64,000 bases of DNA from Parapedobacter luteus (GCF_900168055.1 NZ_FUYS01000003.1:434001-498000), one strand, 5' to 3'; positions 8,276 through 18,251 are shown, counted from the first letter of the stretch. Notes: a model not told the origin generated them from the letters alone. Numbers and translations are program-made.

Positions 8276-8559
8276 CGTTATTATGATTTATTGAATATTC
8301 CTTAATTCTTGCGGCTTGACACTTCTTATCTGAGGAGGATCGGAAATTGGGTGCACATTTCCACTCGGCGCTTGCGATCTTAAAGCTTACAGAACCGGTT
8401 GCCGCTAAGCCGTAACCATTCGGGCTATCGTGCAGCCTTATCAAATTCAGACTGGAAATAAGTAAAAAAGTCTTTACCTTTAACTCCACGGAATAAAATA
8501 AAAAAAACAATTCCAGCGGGCACCGTCACGATGTGTAGTGACAAAAACAATAGACGGAA
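8276..8559. other. Intergenic gap, no gene supported
   Basis: I see no supported gene here. A reverse-strand ORF crosses the gap but also reads through the antisense of the tRNA, so it is not believed. The right end holds a palindrome described separately. Confidence 0.5.
8525..8542. promoter_or_regulatory. GTCAC-N8-GTGAC palindrome upstream of the Crp-type gene
   Basis: Perfect 5-bp half-sites GTCAC and GTGAC are spaced by 8 bp and end 17 bp before the start codon of the Crp/Fnr-type regulator. It could be its autoregulatory operator. A single GTGAC half-site recurs at 9170-9174, ahead of the next gene. Confidence 0.35.
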
Positions 8560-9135
8560 ATGCAAGACCTGTTATTTAACTTTATCTCAAAGTTCGTTTC
8601 CCTTACGGAAGATGAAAAAAAAGCAATAGCCGCTTTCGACATATTCCGATCGGTAAAGAAGGGAACGGTCTTACTCAAAGAAGGACAGCTATCCAACAAT
8701 TGCTACTTTGTCTTAAAAGGCTGCCTGAGGACCTATTACATCATTGACGGCGACGAAAAAACAACGGCCTTTTATACCGAGATGGAAGGCATCACCCCAC
8801 ATTGTGTGATGAGCGGCAACCCATCCGTATACTACATCGCTGCTGTTGAAGATACAATCATCACCGCCTCCACACCTGAGATGGAACACGAGACATTCGC
8901 AAAATTCCCGAAGTTTGAAACGCTTTGCCGGATGTTTTCGGAACAAGAACTCGCCAAAAGCCAACTTACACTTGATGATTTCAAGACCTCATCACCCGAA
9001 CAGCGGTACCTGAAATTGCTTCGTAACCGTCCCGACCTATTGCAGCGTGTACCACAGCATCAAATTGCAAGCTTTTTAGGGATTACACCCCAGTCGCTAA
9101 GCCGGATCCGAACCCGTATATCCGGAAAGACTTAA
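8560..9135 (+). CDS. Crp/Fnr family transcriptional regulator
   Basis: 191 residues. The N-terminal cyclic-nucleotide-binding fold (about residues 10-115) includes VKKGTVLLKEGQLSNNCYFV. It lacks the full phosphate-binding cassette of true CRP, so cAMP may not be the ligand. The C-terminal helix-turn-helix is VPQHQIASFLGITPQSLSRI. No cysteine cluster for a 4Fe-4S centre is seen, so it is not an Fnr-type oxygen sensor. It lies upstream of the membrane protein and NAD(P)-binding protein genes, which it may control. Confidence 0.88.
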   Translation: MQDLLFNFISKFVSLTEDEKKAIAAFDIFRSVKKGTVLLKEGQLSNNCYFVLKGCLRTYYIIDGDEKTTAFYTEMEGITPHCVMSGNPSVYYIAAVEDTIITASTPEMEHETFAKFPKFETLCRMFSEQELAKSQLTLDDFKTSSPEQRYLKLLRNRPDLLQRVPQHQIASFLGITPQSLSRIRTRISGKT

Positions 9136-9216
9136 TGCCTGCTGGATTTCTTAACTTAAGTGAACGTTTGTGACGTCGGTGTTGCGTAATTTTCCAACGG
9201 CTAAACAGGACGAATG

Positions 9217-9224
9217 TAAATTTG
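9217..9224 (+). promoter_or_regulatory. -7 promoter box TAAATTTG
   Basis: Exact consensus. It ends nine bases before the ATG at 9234, which sets the start of the next gene and predicts a very short leader. Confidence 0.55.
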
Positions 9225-9233
9225 CAAAAAACA

Positions 9234-9632
9234 ATGGACAAAAAAGTATTGCTTTCCACGCTATGGATATTTTTGACAGTGAATTTCATCTTTTGCGATG
9301 TGTTTACACTCATGCACGCCGACGATTTGAAAAACATATTGAACGGTAGGGTCGGTGATATGCAGATAACCCAGGAGTTTCTCCTGGCGTTTGCTGTCAT
9401 GATGGAAATCCCGATGCTGATGATTTTGCTTTCCCGTCTATTGAGGTATCAATCAAACCGGATACTGAATCTAATTTTCGGCATACTGCTGGCCATTATC
9501 CAACTATGGAGTCTGACTGTCGGGGGCAACACACTGCATTATTGGTTTTTCAGCATAGTCGAGATTGCAGCCTGTATCGGTATTGTGTGGTCTGCATGGA
9601 AATGGAAGAAAGAGGAAACCGCAATTAGGTAA
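9234..9632 (+). CDS. Small four-helix membrane protein, DUF6326-like
   Basis: 132 residues with four predicted transmembrane segments (LSTLWIFLTVNFIFCDVFTL, a second near residues 50-68, a third with ILNLIFGILLAIIQLW, a fourth with FFSIVEIAACIGIVW). It resembles the DUF6326 family of Bacteroidota; no function is established. It is followed 19 bp later by an NAD(P)-binding protein gene, probably in one operon. The start was taken at 9234 instead of the ATG at 9222 because the latter lies inside the promoter box. Confidence 0.7.
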   Translation: MDKKVLLSTLWIFLTVNFIFCDVFTLMHADDLKNILNGRVGDMQITQEFLLAFAVMMEIPMLMILLSRLLRYQSNRILNLIFGILLAIIQLWSLTVGGNTLHYWFFSIVEIAACIGIVWSAWKWKKEETAIR

Positions 9633-9651
9633 CCGATGATCGAATACAAAA

Positions 9652-10389
9652 ATGAAAACGTTGATAGTCGGGGCCAGCGGGGCGACGGGAAAGCTTTTGG
9701 TGGAGCAACTTCTGGCAGCAGGGCAGCATGTTAAAGTAGTAGCCCGTCCAACGAGTAATTTACCTGACCATTGGAATAATAATAAGCAATTGATGGTAAT
9801 CCAAAGGAATATAACGGAAATCACCATCGAAGAAATGGCTAAGATCCTGTCGGACTGCGATTCGGCAGCTTCCTGCCTTGGCCATAACCTGACCTGGAAA
9901 GGTATTTTTGGAAAGCCGAGAAAACTCGTTATGGACACGGCAATTCTGTTATGCCAAGCCATTGACCAAAACGCGCCTCAAAAACCAATCCGGTTCGTTT
10001 TGATGAACACGGCGGGGAACCGGAATAGGGGTATAAACGAACCTGTTTCAATGAGGCAAAGCATAGTAACCGGATTACTCAGGTTGTTTCTTCCACCGCA
10101 CACGGACAACGAAAAAACAGCGGACTATTTAAGAAAAGAAATCGGGCAGAACAATGCATACGTTGAATGGGTTGCCGTCCGCCCCGATAATTTGATAAAT
10201 GAAGAAGAGGTAACGGAATATGCGTTGCATCAATCACCAACAAGAAGTGCAATCTTCAATCCGGGTAAAACAAGCCGTATCAATGTGGCACACTTTATGG
10301 CGAGGCTTGTATTGGACGACCAGCTATGGAATACGTGGAAAGGACAAATGCCGGTAATCTACAACCATAGCAAAGACGAAATAAAATAA
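9652..10389 (+). CDS. NAD(P)H-binding atypical SDR-type protein
   Basis: 245 residues opening with LIVGASGATGKLLVEQLLAA, the glycine-rich NAD(P) loop (GASGATG) of atypical short-chain dehydrogenases. The usual YxxxK catalytic pair is not apparent, which suits the NmrA or NAD(P)H-binding branch that often acts as a redox sensor or in flavin reduction. The substrate is unknown. It is probably cotranscribed with the preceding membrane protein gene. Confidence 0.8.
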   Translation: MKTLIVGASGATGKLLVEQLLAAGQHVKVVARPTSNLPDHWNNNKQLMVIQRNITEITIEEMAKILSDCDSAASCLGHNLTWKGIFGKPRKLVMDTAILLCQAIDQNAPQKPIRFVLMNTAGNRNRGINEPVSMRQSIVTGLLRLFLPPHTDNEKTADYLRKEIGQNNAYVEWVAVRPDNLINEEEVTEYALHQSPTRSAIFNPGKTSRINVAHFMARLVLDDQLWNTWKGQMPVIYNHSKDEIK

Positions 10390-10417
10390 CCTAAACCCGC
10401 AAACGAAAAACAATGAT

Positions 10418-11800
10418 TTATTTCTCCGACCATTGACGCTCAATGTCGGCCAGTGACCTGCCCTTGGTCTCGGGCAACAACCGGTAGACCGTGATAAAGG
10501 CGAGTATACACCACAGCGCGAAGAACCAGAATGTAACAGCAGCCCCTATACGATCCAACAGCAAGGGCGTCAATTGTCCGATGACCGTATCTGCAACCCA
10601 CATAACCATGATACTGAGCGCCATCGCCCTTCCCCGGATGTTTGAAGGGAAAATTTCGGCAGCCACTACGAACTTCAGTGGACCAATCGAAAACGCAAAG
10701 CTGGCCAAAAATATGATGACCGAAAACAACAACAGCATCCCCGGTGTATTTTCTCCATAAAGGCAGCCTCCTACCACCATCAGGCTCAATGCCGCGGCCG
10801 CCGTACCGATCAGATAGAGCGGCCTCCTGCCCAGCTTATCCACTTTCCATACCGCGATTAAGGTAAACACCAGATTGGCTACGCCAAAGACAATCTGGCT
10901 TTGCAACGAGCCGGACAGACTCACACCAGTAGTATTCAATATGCTCGGACCATAGTAAATAATCGCATTGATCCCACAGAATTGCGAAAAAAACGGTAAG
11001 AGCAACCCTAATAGGAGCGCTTTGCGTAATCTCGGCGAAAACAAATCCCGGTAAGCAGCCAAGCGTTGCCCTTGACCCCTACTTTTCAAATCTGCCGCTG
11101 CTTCCGCTTCGCCCACGAACCGATTAAGCAATGCCATTCCAGCAGCCGTTTGTCCCTTCTGCAGGAGCCATCGCGGACTTTCGGGAATACCCAGCAACCC
11201 CAGCAAAAAAACCAGTGCCGGCAGCGTACCTACGATAAACATCCCCCGCCACACCTCTTCATGGAGCCATAGACCGCCCCACCCCGACAAGCGGCCCACC
11301 ATACTGGGCGCCCCCTGTACCAAGAATGCGTTGCTCAAATACGCCACCAAGATGCCAAAGGTCACAGCCAGTTGGTAATACGTCACCAACCGCCCCCTAA
11401 TCCTTGCCGGGGCGATCTCGGAAATATACAGCGGCACCATGCTGGAGGCGATGCCCACCCCCACGCCGCCCAGGATACGCGCCACAATAATCGACGAAAA
11501 TGTCGGCAACAGTCCGCATCCCAGCGCAGACACTAAAAATAAGACGGCGGCCAATATCAATACTCGGCGCCGGCCGTACCGGTCACCGAGCTCGCCGGAC
11601 ATCGCCACCCCCACAATGCAACCCACCAACGCCGAGGACACAAACCAACCCTGCTGCAAAGCAGAAAGCGAAAACTGTTTTGTCACCAGTGGCAGTATCC
11701 CCGATACCACTGCCATATCAAATCCAAACAGAAAGCCCCCAAGTGCCGCAACCGCGCAGGCCAACCACAGAATTTTTGGAAATTTATGTTGTTGCTCCAT
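10418..11800 (-). CDS. Sugar porter family MFS transporter
   Basis: 460 residues with about twelve transmembrane helices. Family signatures are GFLFGFDMAVVSGILPLV in helix 1, GELGDRYGRRRVLI in loop 2-3, PRWLLQKGQ before the central loop, and PETKGRSLADIE at the C-terminus, as in XylE/GalP-type proton symporters. In this locus the likely cargo is mannose or another hexose released by the upstream mannosidases. The start (MEQQHKFPK) overlaps the end of the preceding isomerase gene by 17 nt, consistent with an operon. Confidence 0.93.
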   Translation of the reverse strand: MEQQHKFPKILWLACAVAALGGFLFGFDMAVVSGILPLVTKQFSLSALQQGWFVSSALVGCIVGVAMSGELGDRYGRRRVLILAAVLFLVSALGCGLLPTFSSIIVARILGGVGVGIASSMVPLYISEIAPARIRGRLVTYYQLAVTFGILVAYLSNAFLVQGAPSMVGRLSGWGGLWLHEEVWRGMFIVGTLPALVFLLGLLGIPESPRWLLQKGQTAAGMALLNRFVGEAEAAADLKSRGQGQRLAAYRDLFSPRLRKALLLGLLLPFFSQFCGINAIIYYGPSILNTTGVSLSGSLQSQIVFGVANLVFTLIAVWKVDKLGRRPLYLIGTAAAALSLMVVGGCLYGENTPGMLLLFSVIIFLASFAFSIGPLKFVVAAEIFPSNIRGRAMALSIMVMWVADTVIGQLTPLLLDRIGAAVTFWFFALWCILAFITVYRLLPETKGRSLADIERQWSEK

Positions 11801-13625
11801 GATCGTCCTTAACAAACGCTTTAACCACCTTGGCCGTCCCTCCTCCGGTATTTACCAGCGTATACTGCAATACCGCTGCGGGAATCACGAACGTTTCCGC
11901 GTATCGAAATACCGTTTCCCGATCACCTATCCGTACCGAAATTTCCGTACCCTCCACCAACATCATCACGTGACACGCCTGCCGCGTGTGTACCGTCACT
12001 TCGTTCTCAAATTCGATCCTATGCACATCATAAAAATGCGCTTCATGCGTGGGTAAGTGGATCATCTTCCAGCCTTTGCCTTCTTCCAATACATACGGCT
12101 TGGAAATAAGCTCCCGGGGCACACGTTGTCCTTTCCGGTCGAACCGTAGGTTGTTGAAGGCATGCTCGATATTAATAGGACGTGGATCTCCATTTAGATC
12201 TTTGCTCAACCAATCATACATTTTGAATGTGAAAATATATGGTGTTGCACTGATTTCTAGTACCAGGTTGTTTTTCCCTGAGCTGTGTACTGTTCCATTC
12301 GGAATCAAAAACAAATCATGCTTCGCCGCAGGAAAAGACTGCACATAATTGCCTATAGCCACTTCCGTGTTTTTTTCCAAGCTATTTTCCAGCTCTTCCC
12401 TGAATGCCGCCGGATCGATATCGTCCTGAAAGCCCAGGTATACTTTCGCATCCGGCGCACTGTCCAGGATATAATAGGTCTCGTCCTGCGTGATCACTTC
12501 GCCGAAGTTTTTCCGGATATATGGCAATGAAGGATGGCATTGGATGGATAAATTGCCTCCGTCAAATGTATCGAGAAAATCAAACCGTATTGGAAATTCG
12601 TTACCGAAACGCGCATGGTGTTTACCCAAAATCTCCAAGCCGGCGACTGTCATCAAGCAATCGAACGAGACTTCCAGCAAAATCCCATCACTTTCGAAAA
12701 CTAAACCATTCTCGGGCGCGATCAGCTCGAACGACCATGCGTAATTGGGCTCTTCCTGACTGACCTGGGGAATGTGCTTCTTAATCCATTGTCCACCCCA
12801 CGAACCAGGCGTAAACCAAGGACGCGGCCTGAACGCCGATCGGGAAAGTGTTTTCAAACCATTCACAACATCCGGCGCATACGCCCATGTGATCCAGTCG
12901 ACCCCCTGCCCGTCTGCCAATACATCCACGCTGCGCAGCAGCGATTCCTTATGTTTATTGCAGACCACCCAATCTACAAAATAAAACCGTTTGTACATTG
13001 CCGTCGGCTTTTCCGGTGCTGACTTTCCCAGGTTCGTAATTGCACCGGCATTCATGCGGTGCTGCAATTCATTCTTGGGCAAATCAACATAGATCACCGA
13101 CGCATCCCATCCGCTCAATGCGGCTCCCGTACCGATTAAGATATTGATTGCATAGTTCGGATCAGGTTCGACGCCAACCAAGTCATCCCATCGGTAAAAA
13201 TCAGTTAAGTTGAGTGCCGTCTTTGAGCCCCAAACTGAATCTTCACTTCCAAGAAAAGGTTTTACAAGTTGTTCGATGTCCGCTTCTGGCTTAAGGAAGT
13301 CATGCATAGCATACCAATTGACTTGGGTATCCAGTTTTTCCAATTCGGCCATTAAGTGAGTGGCTATGCGGTCCCAGAAGTTACCCACATAACCATCAAT
13401 GATCACTGTTTTCTGCTCCACTACCCATTGCGCCAACGTATCATAACCATAGTGAATCTTCCCGTTGCCCAGTGGGTGGGCGGGATAAATGCCATATCCC
13501 GCGCTGTCCGTGGCCCGTACTTCCGCTGGCATGATTTCCTGTTTCGTGTTCCGCAACGTTAAGGAGACACCCGTCGTCATTACTTCCTCCTGCGTCTCAC
13601 CATTACGCTTCAATTTCATTAGCAT
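11784..13625 (-). CDS. manA: Class I mannose-6-phosphate isomerase, long two-domain form
   Basis: 613 residues, longer than the roughly 390 of E. coli ManA. The C-terminal half is the cupin isomerase (LFLIPNGTVHSSGKNNLVLE carries metal-binding residues), converting mannose-6-phosphate to fructose-6-phosphate. The N-terminal half (about residues 70-290) resembles a nucleoside or uridine kinase but has IIDGYVGNFWDRIATHL where a P-loop would be, lacking the GKS/T. This bipartite form occurs in Bacteroidota. Starts at 13619 or 13580 are also possible. It closes the pathway from mannan to glycolysis. Confidence 0.85.
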   Translation of the reverse strand: MLMKLKRNGETQEEVMTTGVSLTLRNTKQEIMPAEVRATDSAGYGIYPAHPLGNGKIHYGYDTLAQWVVEQKTVIIDGYVGNFWDRIATHLMAELEKLDTQVNWYAMHDFLKPEADIEQLVKPFLGSEDSVWGSKTALNLTDFYRWDDLVGVEPDPNYAINILIGTGAALSGWDASVIYVDLPKNELQHRMNAGAITNLGKSAPEKPTAMYKRFYFVDWVVCNKHKESLLRSVDVLADGQGVDWITWAYAPDVVNGLKTLSRSAFRPRPWFTPGSWGGQWIKKHIPQVSQEEPNYAWSFELIAPENGLVFESDGILLEVSFDCLMTVAGLEILGKHHARFGNEFPIRFDFLDTFDGGNLSIQCHPSLPYIRKNFGEVITQDETYYILDSAPDAKVYLGFQDDIDPAAFREELENSLEKNTEVAIGNYVQSFPAAKHDLFLIPNGTVHSSGKNNLVLEISATPYIFTFKMYDWLSKDLNGDPRPINIEHAFNNLRFDRKGQRVPRELISKPYVLEEGKGWKMIHLPTHEAHFYDVHRIEFENEVTVHTRQACHVMMLVEGTEISVRIGDRETVFRYAETFVIPAAVLQYTLVNTGGGTAKVVKAFVKDDHGATT

Positions 13626-13723
13626 AAAAATTATTAAGTTACTACAATATGTACAAGGTTACCTTTCAGCCGTTCATCACGTAGTCAAGCGCCGGTCAGT
13701 AAGCGGATTGACGTATTAAACCC

Positions 13724-15022
13724 CTAATGAATGGTCGCTGCAAACTCCTCAAATAGGACGATGGCATCGTAAAGTACTCCCGCAGCCCCGCGGAAGGTTC
13801 CCGAACCATGCGGTTGGTTGTCGATGGTATACCATTCATAGAAACCGTTGTGATCAACGGCACGGCGCAGCATAGGCTGCACCTGTTCATAAGCTTCCGC
13901 CACGAAGCCATGGCGGATAAGCTGCTGAATCATCCGGCCCCCAAACCAGTCCCAATCACCGCCGTTCTGGTAGCCATAAGGATGCATTCCCGGGTTTTTG
14001 AAACTCCCGGCCGGGTAAGGGGGATATAAGGTTAACCCAATAGATGCAGCCCCCGAAGCCTGTACATTGGCTACCATGCGGCCGAGCGCGTGCTTCACCT
14101 GTTCCTGCGAAAGCAATCCAGCCTCGATAGCCACGGCAGTACCGCCGTGGTAATAGACCCCTGCTTCGTCGAAATCTCGGGAAAAAGGTGAACCATTAAG
14201 ATAAATATGAGGTATGAATTGCTGCCGGTCAGTATCCCAAAGATGCCTAGTGCTGTTCGCAGCCACATGATCCCGGATAGGTGTCCATTTTTCGCGGGTA
14301 TCCGGCAGAAGCTCCACCAGGTTATCCAGCGCAATCAGGAACATAGCGTTATCATAGATGTCGATAGCATAGTGTGTACTGTCAGTCAGGTAGACACCCC
14401 ACGGATGTTCCGGTTGTACGTCGCCCCAATCTGCCGTGGTAGCACCCCACAGCAATCCATATTCCTGATTGAATCGCTGAGCCATAAGAAATTCCATCGC
14501 ATGTTCCAACCGCCTGGCAACCGTCTGCCCGCCGATGGTGTCTTGCAGAAACGTATGATTCCCACTTTTACGGATGTATTTATACACGGCCTGAACCAGC
14601 GAACTTTCTTGATCGGTTTCCACCGTATTTTTGTGGCCAGCATAATTGGGCTCCAATACCGTATAGACATAGGCATACCCACCCTCTGAACGACGAGCCC
14701 TGGTTTTCGGTATAAACCCATCGACGATGTTTCCGTCCTCACCCTGCAAGCGAAAAAAAACGCGGAGGTTTTCTTCGATGGTTGTTGACGGATGGAGTTC
14801 CGTTGCCAGGGTGATAAAGGTATTATAATCACGTATCCATACCTCTTGATACCCATCGCCAGCGTTAAACCCGGATCTAACGGTTTCCCGCGCCATGGAT
14901 TTGACGGTTTGCAGAAGCGTATCCTGTTTGATCAGCGAAGCGAGTGCGCGGTCGGCGCGCGAAGAGGTACCGCAGGCCATCGTGACAACGGCTGCTACCA
15001 TTAAAAATCCTACAACTTTCAT
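13724..15022 (-). CDS. Lipoprotein glycoside hydrolase with an (alpha/alpha)6 barrel
   Basis: 432 residues. The signal peptide ends in a lipobox (VVTMAC), so it is anchored in an envelope membrane. The body has six-hairpin glycosidase features: YQEVWIRDYNTFITLATELH, where an Asp-Arg-Asp-type segment lies in the active site of GH37/GH63/GH125-like enzymes, WGATTADWGDV, and GYQNGGDWDWFGGRMIQQLI. I cannot fix the family. The context beside a GH92 suggests an alpha-mannosidase or glucosidase acting on N-glycan or mannan fragments. It sits 27 bp after the GH92 gene in the same operon. Confidence 0.7.
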   Translation of the reverse strand: MKVVGFLMVAAVVTMACGTSSRADRALASLIKQDTLLQTVKSMARETVRSGFNAGDGYQEVWIRDYNTFITLATELHPSTTIEENLRVFFRLQGEDGNIVDGFIPKTRARRSEGGYAYVYTVLEPNYAGHKNTVETDQESSLVQAVYKYIRKSGNHTFLQDTIGGQTVARRLEHAMEFLMAQRFNQEYGLLWGATTADWGDVQPEHPWGVYLTDSTHYAIDIYDNAMFLIALDNLVELLPDTREKWTPIRDHVAANSTRHLWDTDRQQFIPHIYLNGSPFSRDFDEAGVYYHGGTAVAIEAGLLSQEQVKHALGRMVANVQASGAASIGLTLYPPYPAGSFKNPGMHPYGYQNGGDWDWFGGRMIQQLIRHGFVAEAYEQVQPMLRRAVDHNGFYEWYTIDNQPHGSGTFRGAAGVLYDAIVLFEEFAATIH

Positions 15023-15049
15023 CCTTAGCTTTTCATTGTTAATGATTAA

Positions 15050-18000
15050 TTACTGATTGACAGGCGGGATTGCAGCAATACCCCAATGGGGATTAGGTTC
15101 GGGACCCATTTCCAACTCTAGTGTCCCTCCTTTCAGCAATTCCGATGCGTAAAACCAGCAATTTTCCAACGGTTTCCCGTTTAGCCGTGCTCGCTGAATA
15201 TATCGGTTTTTCCTGGAAGTGTTTATTGCAGTGATGGTAAACTGTTTGCCTCGTCCGTAGCGTTCGCCCATATCAATATCGACACGCTCGAAGATCGGAC
15301 TACCGATTTCATAAATCGGCTCGTGGCGGGCACCGCCATCGGTCTGAAACAAACCGAGGGCACTCATCACAAACCAAGCGCTCATCTGACCCTGATCTTC
15401 ATCGCCCAAATAGGCATTGGAAACCCCGTAACCATAGTAGCGGTCCATGATGGCACGGCTCCAATGTTGGGTAAGCCAGGGTTTGCCCACCCAGTTGAAC
15501 AAAAAAGCAAAATGCATGGATTGCTGATTACCCTGCACCACGGGGTAATCCCAATATTGATCATTCGGTCCGTTGAACCGCCATTTGTAACTTTCCTCGA
15601 AGCCCCACTTTAGCCGATTGATAAAGGTATCCCTTCCAATGAGCGTCGCCAGCGCGGGAATGTCCTGGGGAACGAAATACGTGAGCTGCCAAGCATTGCC
15701 CTCCACATACTGCTTATTTGCTCCAGACTTGAACGGATCAAAATCAGGAAACCAATTGCCCGCCGCATCTTTCATACGGGCGTATCCAGTAACAGGGTCA
15801 ATTGCGTTGCGCCACCATTGCCCCCTTTCCATGAATTCCCGATATTCGGAGTGTTTGTCCAGTGACTTCGCAAACTGTGCCACGGTCCAGTCATCAAAAC
15901 TGTACTCCAACGTATTGGAAAACCGACCCTCATCATACGGCACATACTGATGGGCGAGATAGGTTTCCAAATCACGGTTGCCCGCCAACCCTCCGCCGAC
16001 ACGTTCAGCCGGCGTCGTTTGCATCTTATAGACGGCCTCAAAGGCCTTTTCAGCGTCAAAATCATGAATACCCATGTGGTAGGCACCCACAATCAGCGGA
16101 ATTTCATGTTCGGCAACCATCACGGGGATGTATTCCATCCCTGCCGGTCCCTTGGCAAGCCAACCGCCGGCATCGTACATAGCCAATTGGGAGCGCACCC
16201 AGCGGCTTGACCATTCCGGCGTTACCAAGTTCCAGAATTGGTTGAGATTCCAAAAGGTATTCCAGAAAGCATCGCAACCCAGGGCTACATCGTCGGGGTT
16301 GCTAAACTGCCGGACGTGTTCATCAGCATCACGCCAACGCCCATCCACGTCGCTGAATATGTTGCGACTGGCCAAGCTCCGGTACATATTGGTATAAAAT
16401 CGCATCTTCTCCCGATAATCGTTGCTGGTAACCGTAACGCGCGTCAGCAGATCGTTCCAAACGTCTCGATGGTGTCCTTGCACGGCGGCAAAATCCCAAT
16501 TGAAGGGTTGTGTAATTTCGGTCTCCAAGTTAGCACCCGCGTTAGCCGTACTCACGTACGAAATCCCGGTACGCACTTGTACCGTCGGCGATTTTCGGGT
16601 ATCGAATTCGACAAAAATACCAGCGGCATCTACGACCGTCGCCTGCAAGTCCCCCGTGTTGCCCACGATACCGTTGAGCCAATGGCCCGCCCGGATGACC
16701 GGCTGATCAAACTCCATCACAAAATGAACAATGTAGTCTTGATCGGCATCTTTAGACCAAACGCCACGCGACAATTGCTTACTGTACCCTTCAAGGCGGT
16801 ATGGAGACACTTGCTTGATGTCAAGTTCCTCAACTTGATAACGGTATTCTGCCGGAATGGTCAAGTCGACCATCACCCGGCCGGTGTCAGCGTCGTGGTA
16901 CGTATACCGTTGAAAGCTGGCCCGGGTAGTGGCCGTAAGCTCAGCCGTAATATTATAATCTGTCAGATGCACCTTATAATACCCCAACGATGCCGCCTCG
17001 GTACTTTTATCGATCCGGGAGCGGTATCCCGACTTAGGATCCGATTGATCGCCGATTTGTGTCTCCAACGTCCCGGTTACTGGAAACGTGCCCAACCCAG
17101 CCATGGTCCACTCATGGATATGGCTGAACGTACCGATCGATTCGAAAGTCGGATCATAACCGGCTTGCCAACCACTATTCTGGTTATCGGGACTTATTTT
17201 TACCATACTGAAAGGCATCCACGGGCCGGGAGCGATCATCCAACGCGAATGACCGACCCCCATCATGGTGTTAACGTAGTCAGCGGGCGTCACCAATGGC
17301 TGCGGCGCACGAACGACCTCTCCTTCTTCGGCAAGTATATCGTCCAGATATATCGCATACCGACTGGATGTTTCAGCAGTTACCCGGGACATCGGGACCT
17401 CAAGCCCATAATCCCCCTGTTCGATTCGTTGGCTGAAAACGGTCTCCCCATCCAGCTCTACCGCCAAGGTTGGCGTATTTTTCAAATGTGCCACATCGAT
17501 CAACAATGGTTGGTAGCGTTGGTCGCTCTCTACCACTTCGTATTCAGCAGCTGTTACTCGCTTAATGAGGGCATCCCCTGGAACCGCAAGCGTAGCGGCC
17601 GAAGGTCCTTCAAGACGCACATCGTCAAACACGACCCAGCCTCCGATGAGCGTGGTCAGCATGATTTCGTTATATCCCGGTTTAATGCTTCCCCCCGGCA
17701 AATCGATAACCACCTGCTGTGCCTGTTCGCTTAAATAAGGGCCGGTTGGCTCTTCCCTTCCACTACCGCCTTTCAACTGGTGAACCCATGACACGCCATT
17801 AACGACGACTTTGAACAACGGTGGTGCTTCCTGCTCCACATCGAGCAAATCCACCACTAACCGACTTACGCCATCGGTGGGCATAGCAGTTAGTCTGAAG
17901 TAGACATTCAATTCATGCGAGCGGATGCCAGATGTCCGCCCTGTCCCTCCCCAACCATTGGCCGGACCAGGAAGCACATACGGCCAATCGGTTTCAGGCG

Positions 18001-18208
18001 AGGAATGGCCGACCAGAAAAAAGCGGTCTTCATAACCAAAATCCTTCTCGATAAATTGGGCATAATCATGGGGTGCGAGTGCCATACCCTCCGGCGAGCC
18101 ATCCTGTTGGCCGATTTGCCAGATGATATGGGACTGCGCAAATGCCGTTTGTCCTACCGCAATCAGCATGGCTAAGGCAATGGATGAAATTATGATGCTT
18201 CGTTTCAT
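15050..18208 (-). CDS. GH92 alpha-mannosidase with N-terminal beta-sandwich extension
   Basis: 1052 residues with a signal peptide ending TAFAQ. Residues about 25-300 form a separate beta-rich region (IWQIGQQDGSPEGMALAPHD resembles the N-terminal module of PL4-type enzymes and of some GH92s). The GH92 catalytic part follows from about residue 305 (NTMMGVGHSRWMIAPGPWMP, FSHIHEWTMAGLGTFPV) to the signature LGDEDQGQMSAWFVMSALGL. GH92 enzymes are calcium-dependent inverting exo-alpha-mannosidases. It probably works at the cell surface or in the periplasm on imported oligosaccharides. It belongs to the SusC-SusD operon. Confidence 0.92.
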   Translation of the reverse strand: MKRSIIISSIALAMLIAVGQTAFAQSHIIWQIGQQDGSPEGMALAPHDYAQFIEKDFGYEDRFFLVGHSSPETDWPYVLPGPANGWGGTGRTSGIRSHELNVYFRLTAMPTDGVSRLVVDLLDVEQEAPPLFKVVVNGVSWVHQLKGGSGREEPTGPYLSEQAQQVVIDLPGGSIKPGYNEIMLTTLIGGWVVFDDVRLEGPSAATLAVPGDALIKRVTAAEYEVVESDQRYQPLLIDVAHLKNTPTLAVELDGETVFSQRIEQGDYGLEVPMSRVTAETSSRYAIYLDDILAEEGEVVRAPQPLVTPADYVNTMMGVGHSRWMIAPGPWMPFSMVKISPDNQNSGWQAGYDPTFESIGTFSHIHEWTMAGLGTFPVTGTLETQIGDQSDPKSGYRSRIDKSTEAASLGYYKVHLTDYNITAELTATTRASFQRYTYHDADTGRVMVDLTIPAEYRYQVEELDIKQVSPYRLEGYSKQLSRGVWSKDADQDYIVHFVMEFDQPVIRAGHWLNGIVGNTGDLQATVVDAAGIFVEFDTRKSPTVQVRTGISYVSTANAGANLETEITQPFNWDFAAVQGHHRDVWNDLLTRVTVTSNDYREKMRFYTNMYRSLASRNIFSDVDGRWRDADEHVRQFSNPDDVALGCDAFWNTFWNLNQFWNLVTPEWSSRWVRSQLAMYDAGGWLAKGPAGMEYIPVMVAEHEIPLIVGAYHMGIHDFDAEKAFEAVYKMQTTPAERVGGGLAGNRDLETYLAHQYVPYDEGRFSNTLEYSFDDWTVAQFAKSLDKHSEYREFMERGQWWRNAIDPVTGYARMKDAAGNWFPDFDPFKSGANKQYVEGNAWQLTYFVPQDIPALATLIGRDTFINRLKWGFEESYKWRFNGPNDQYWDYPVVQGNQQSMHFAFLFNWVGKPWLTQHWSRAIMDRYYGYGVSNAYLGDEDQGQMSAWFVMSALGLFQTDGGARHEPIYEIGSPIFERVDIDMGERYGRGKQFTITAINTSRKNRYIQRARLNGKPLENCWFYASELLKGGTLELEMGPEPNPHWGIAAIPPVNQ

Positions 18209-18251
18209 GGAAGTGCTTTGTTTTATGGATATGCTTTTGTCCTAATTATGA

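Noticed and set aside
8193-8510. Reverse-strand ORF across the tRNA-Met gene
   Set aside because: It reads the antisense of the tRNA and terminator. The GTGLEPVAFGL tail is a known artefact of antisense tRNA translation.
16238-17734. 498-codon forward ORF
   Set aside because: It lies wholly antisense to the GH92 gene, has no signal or family features, and reflects codon bias on the other strand.
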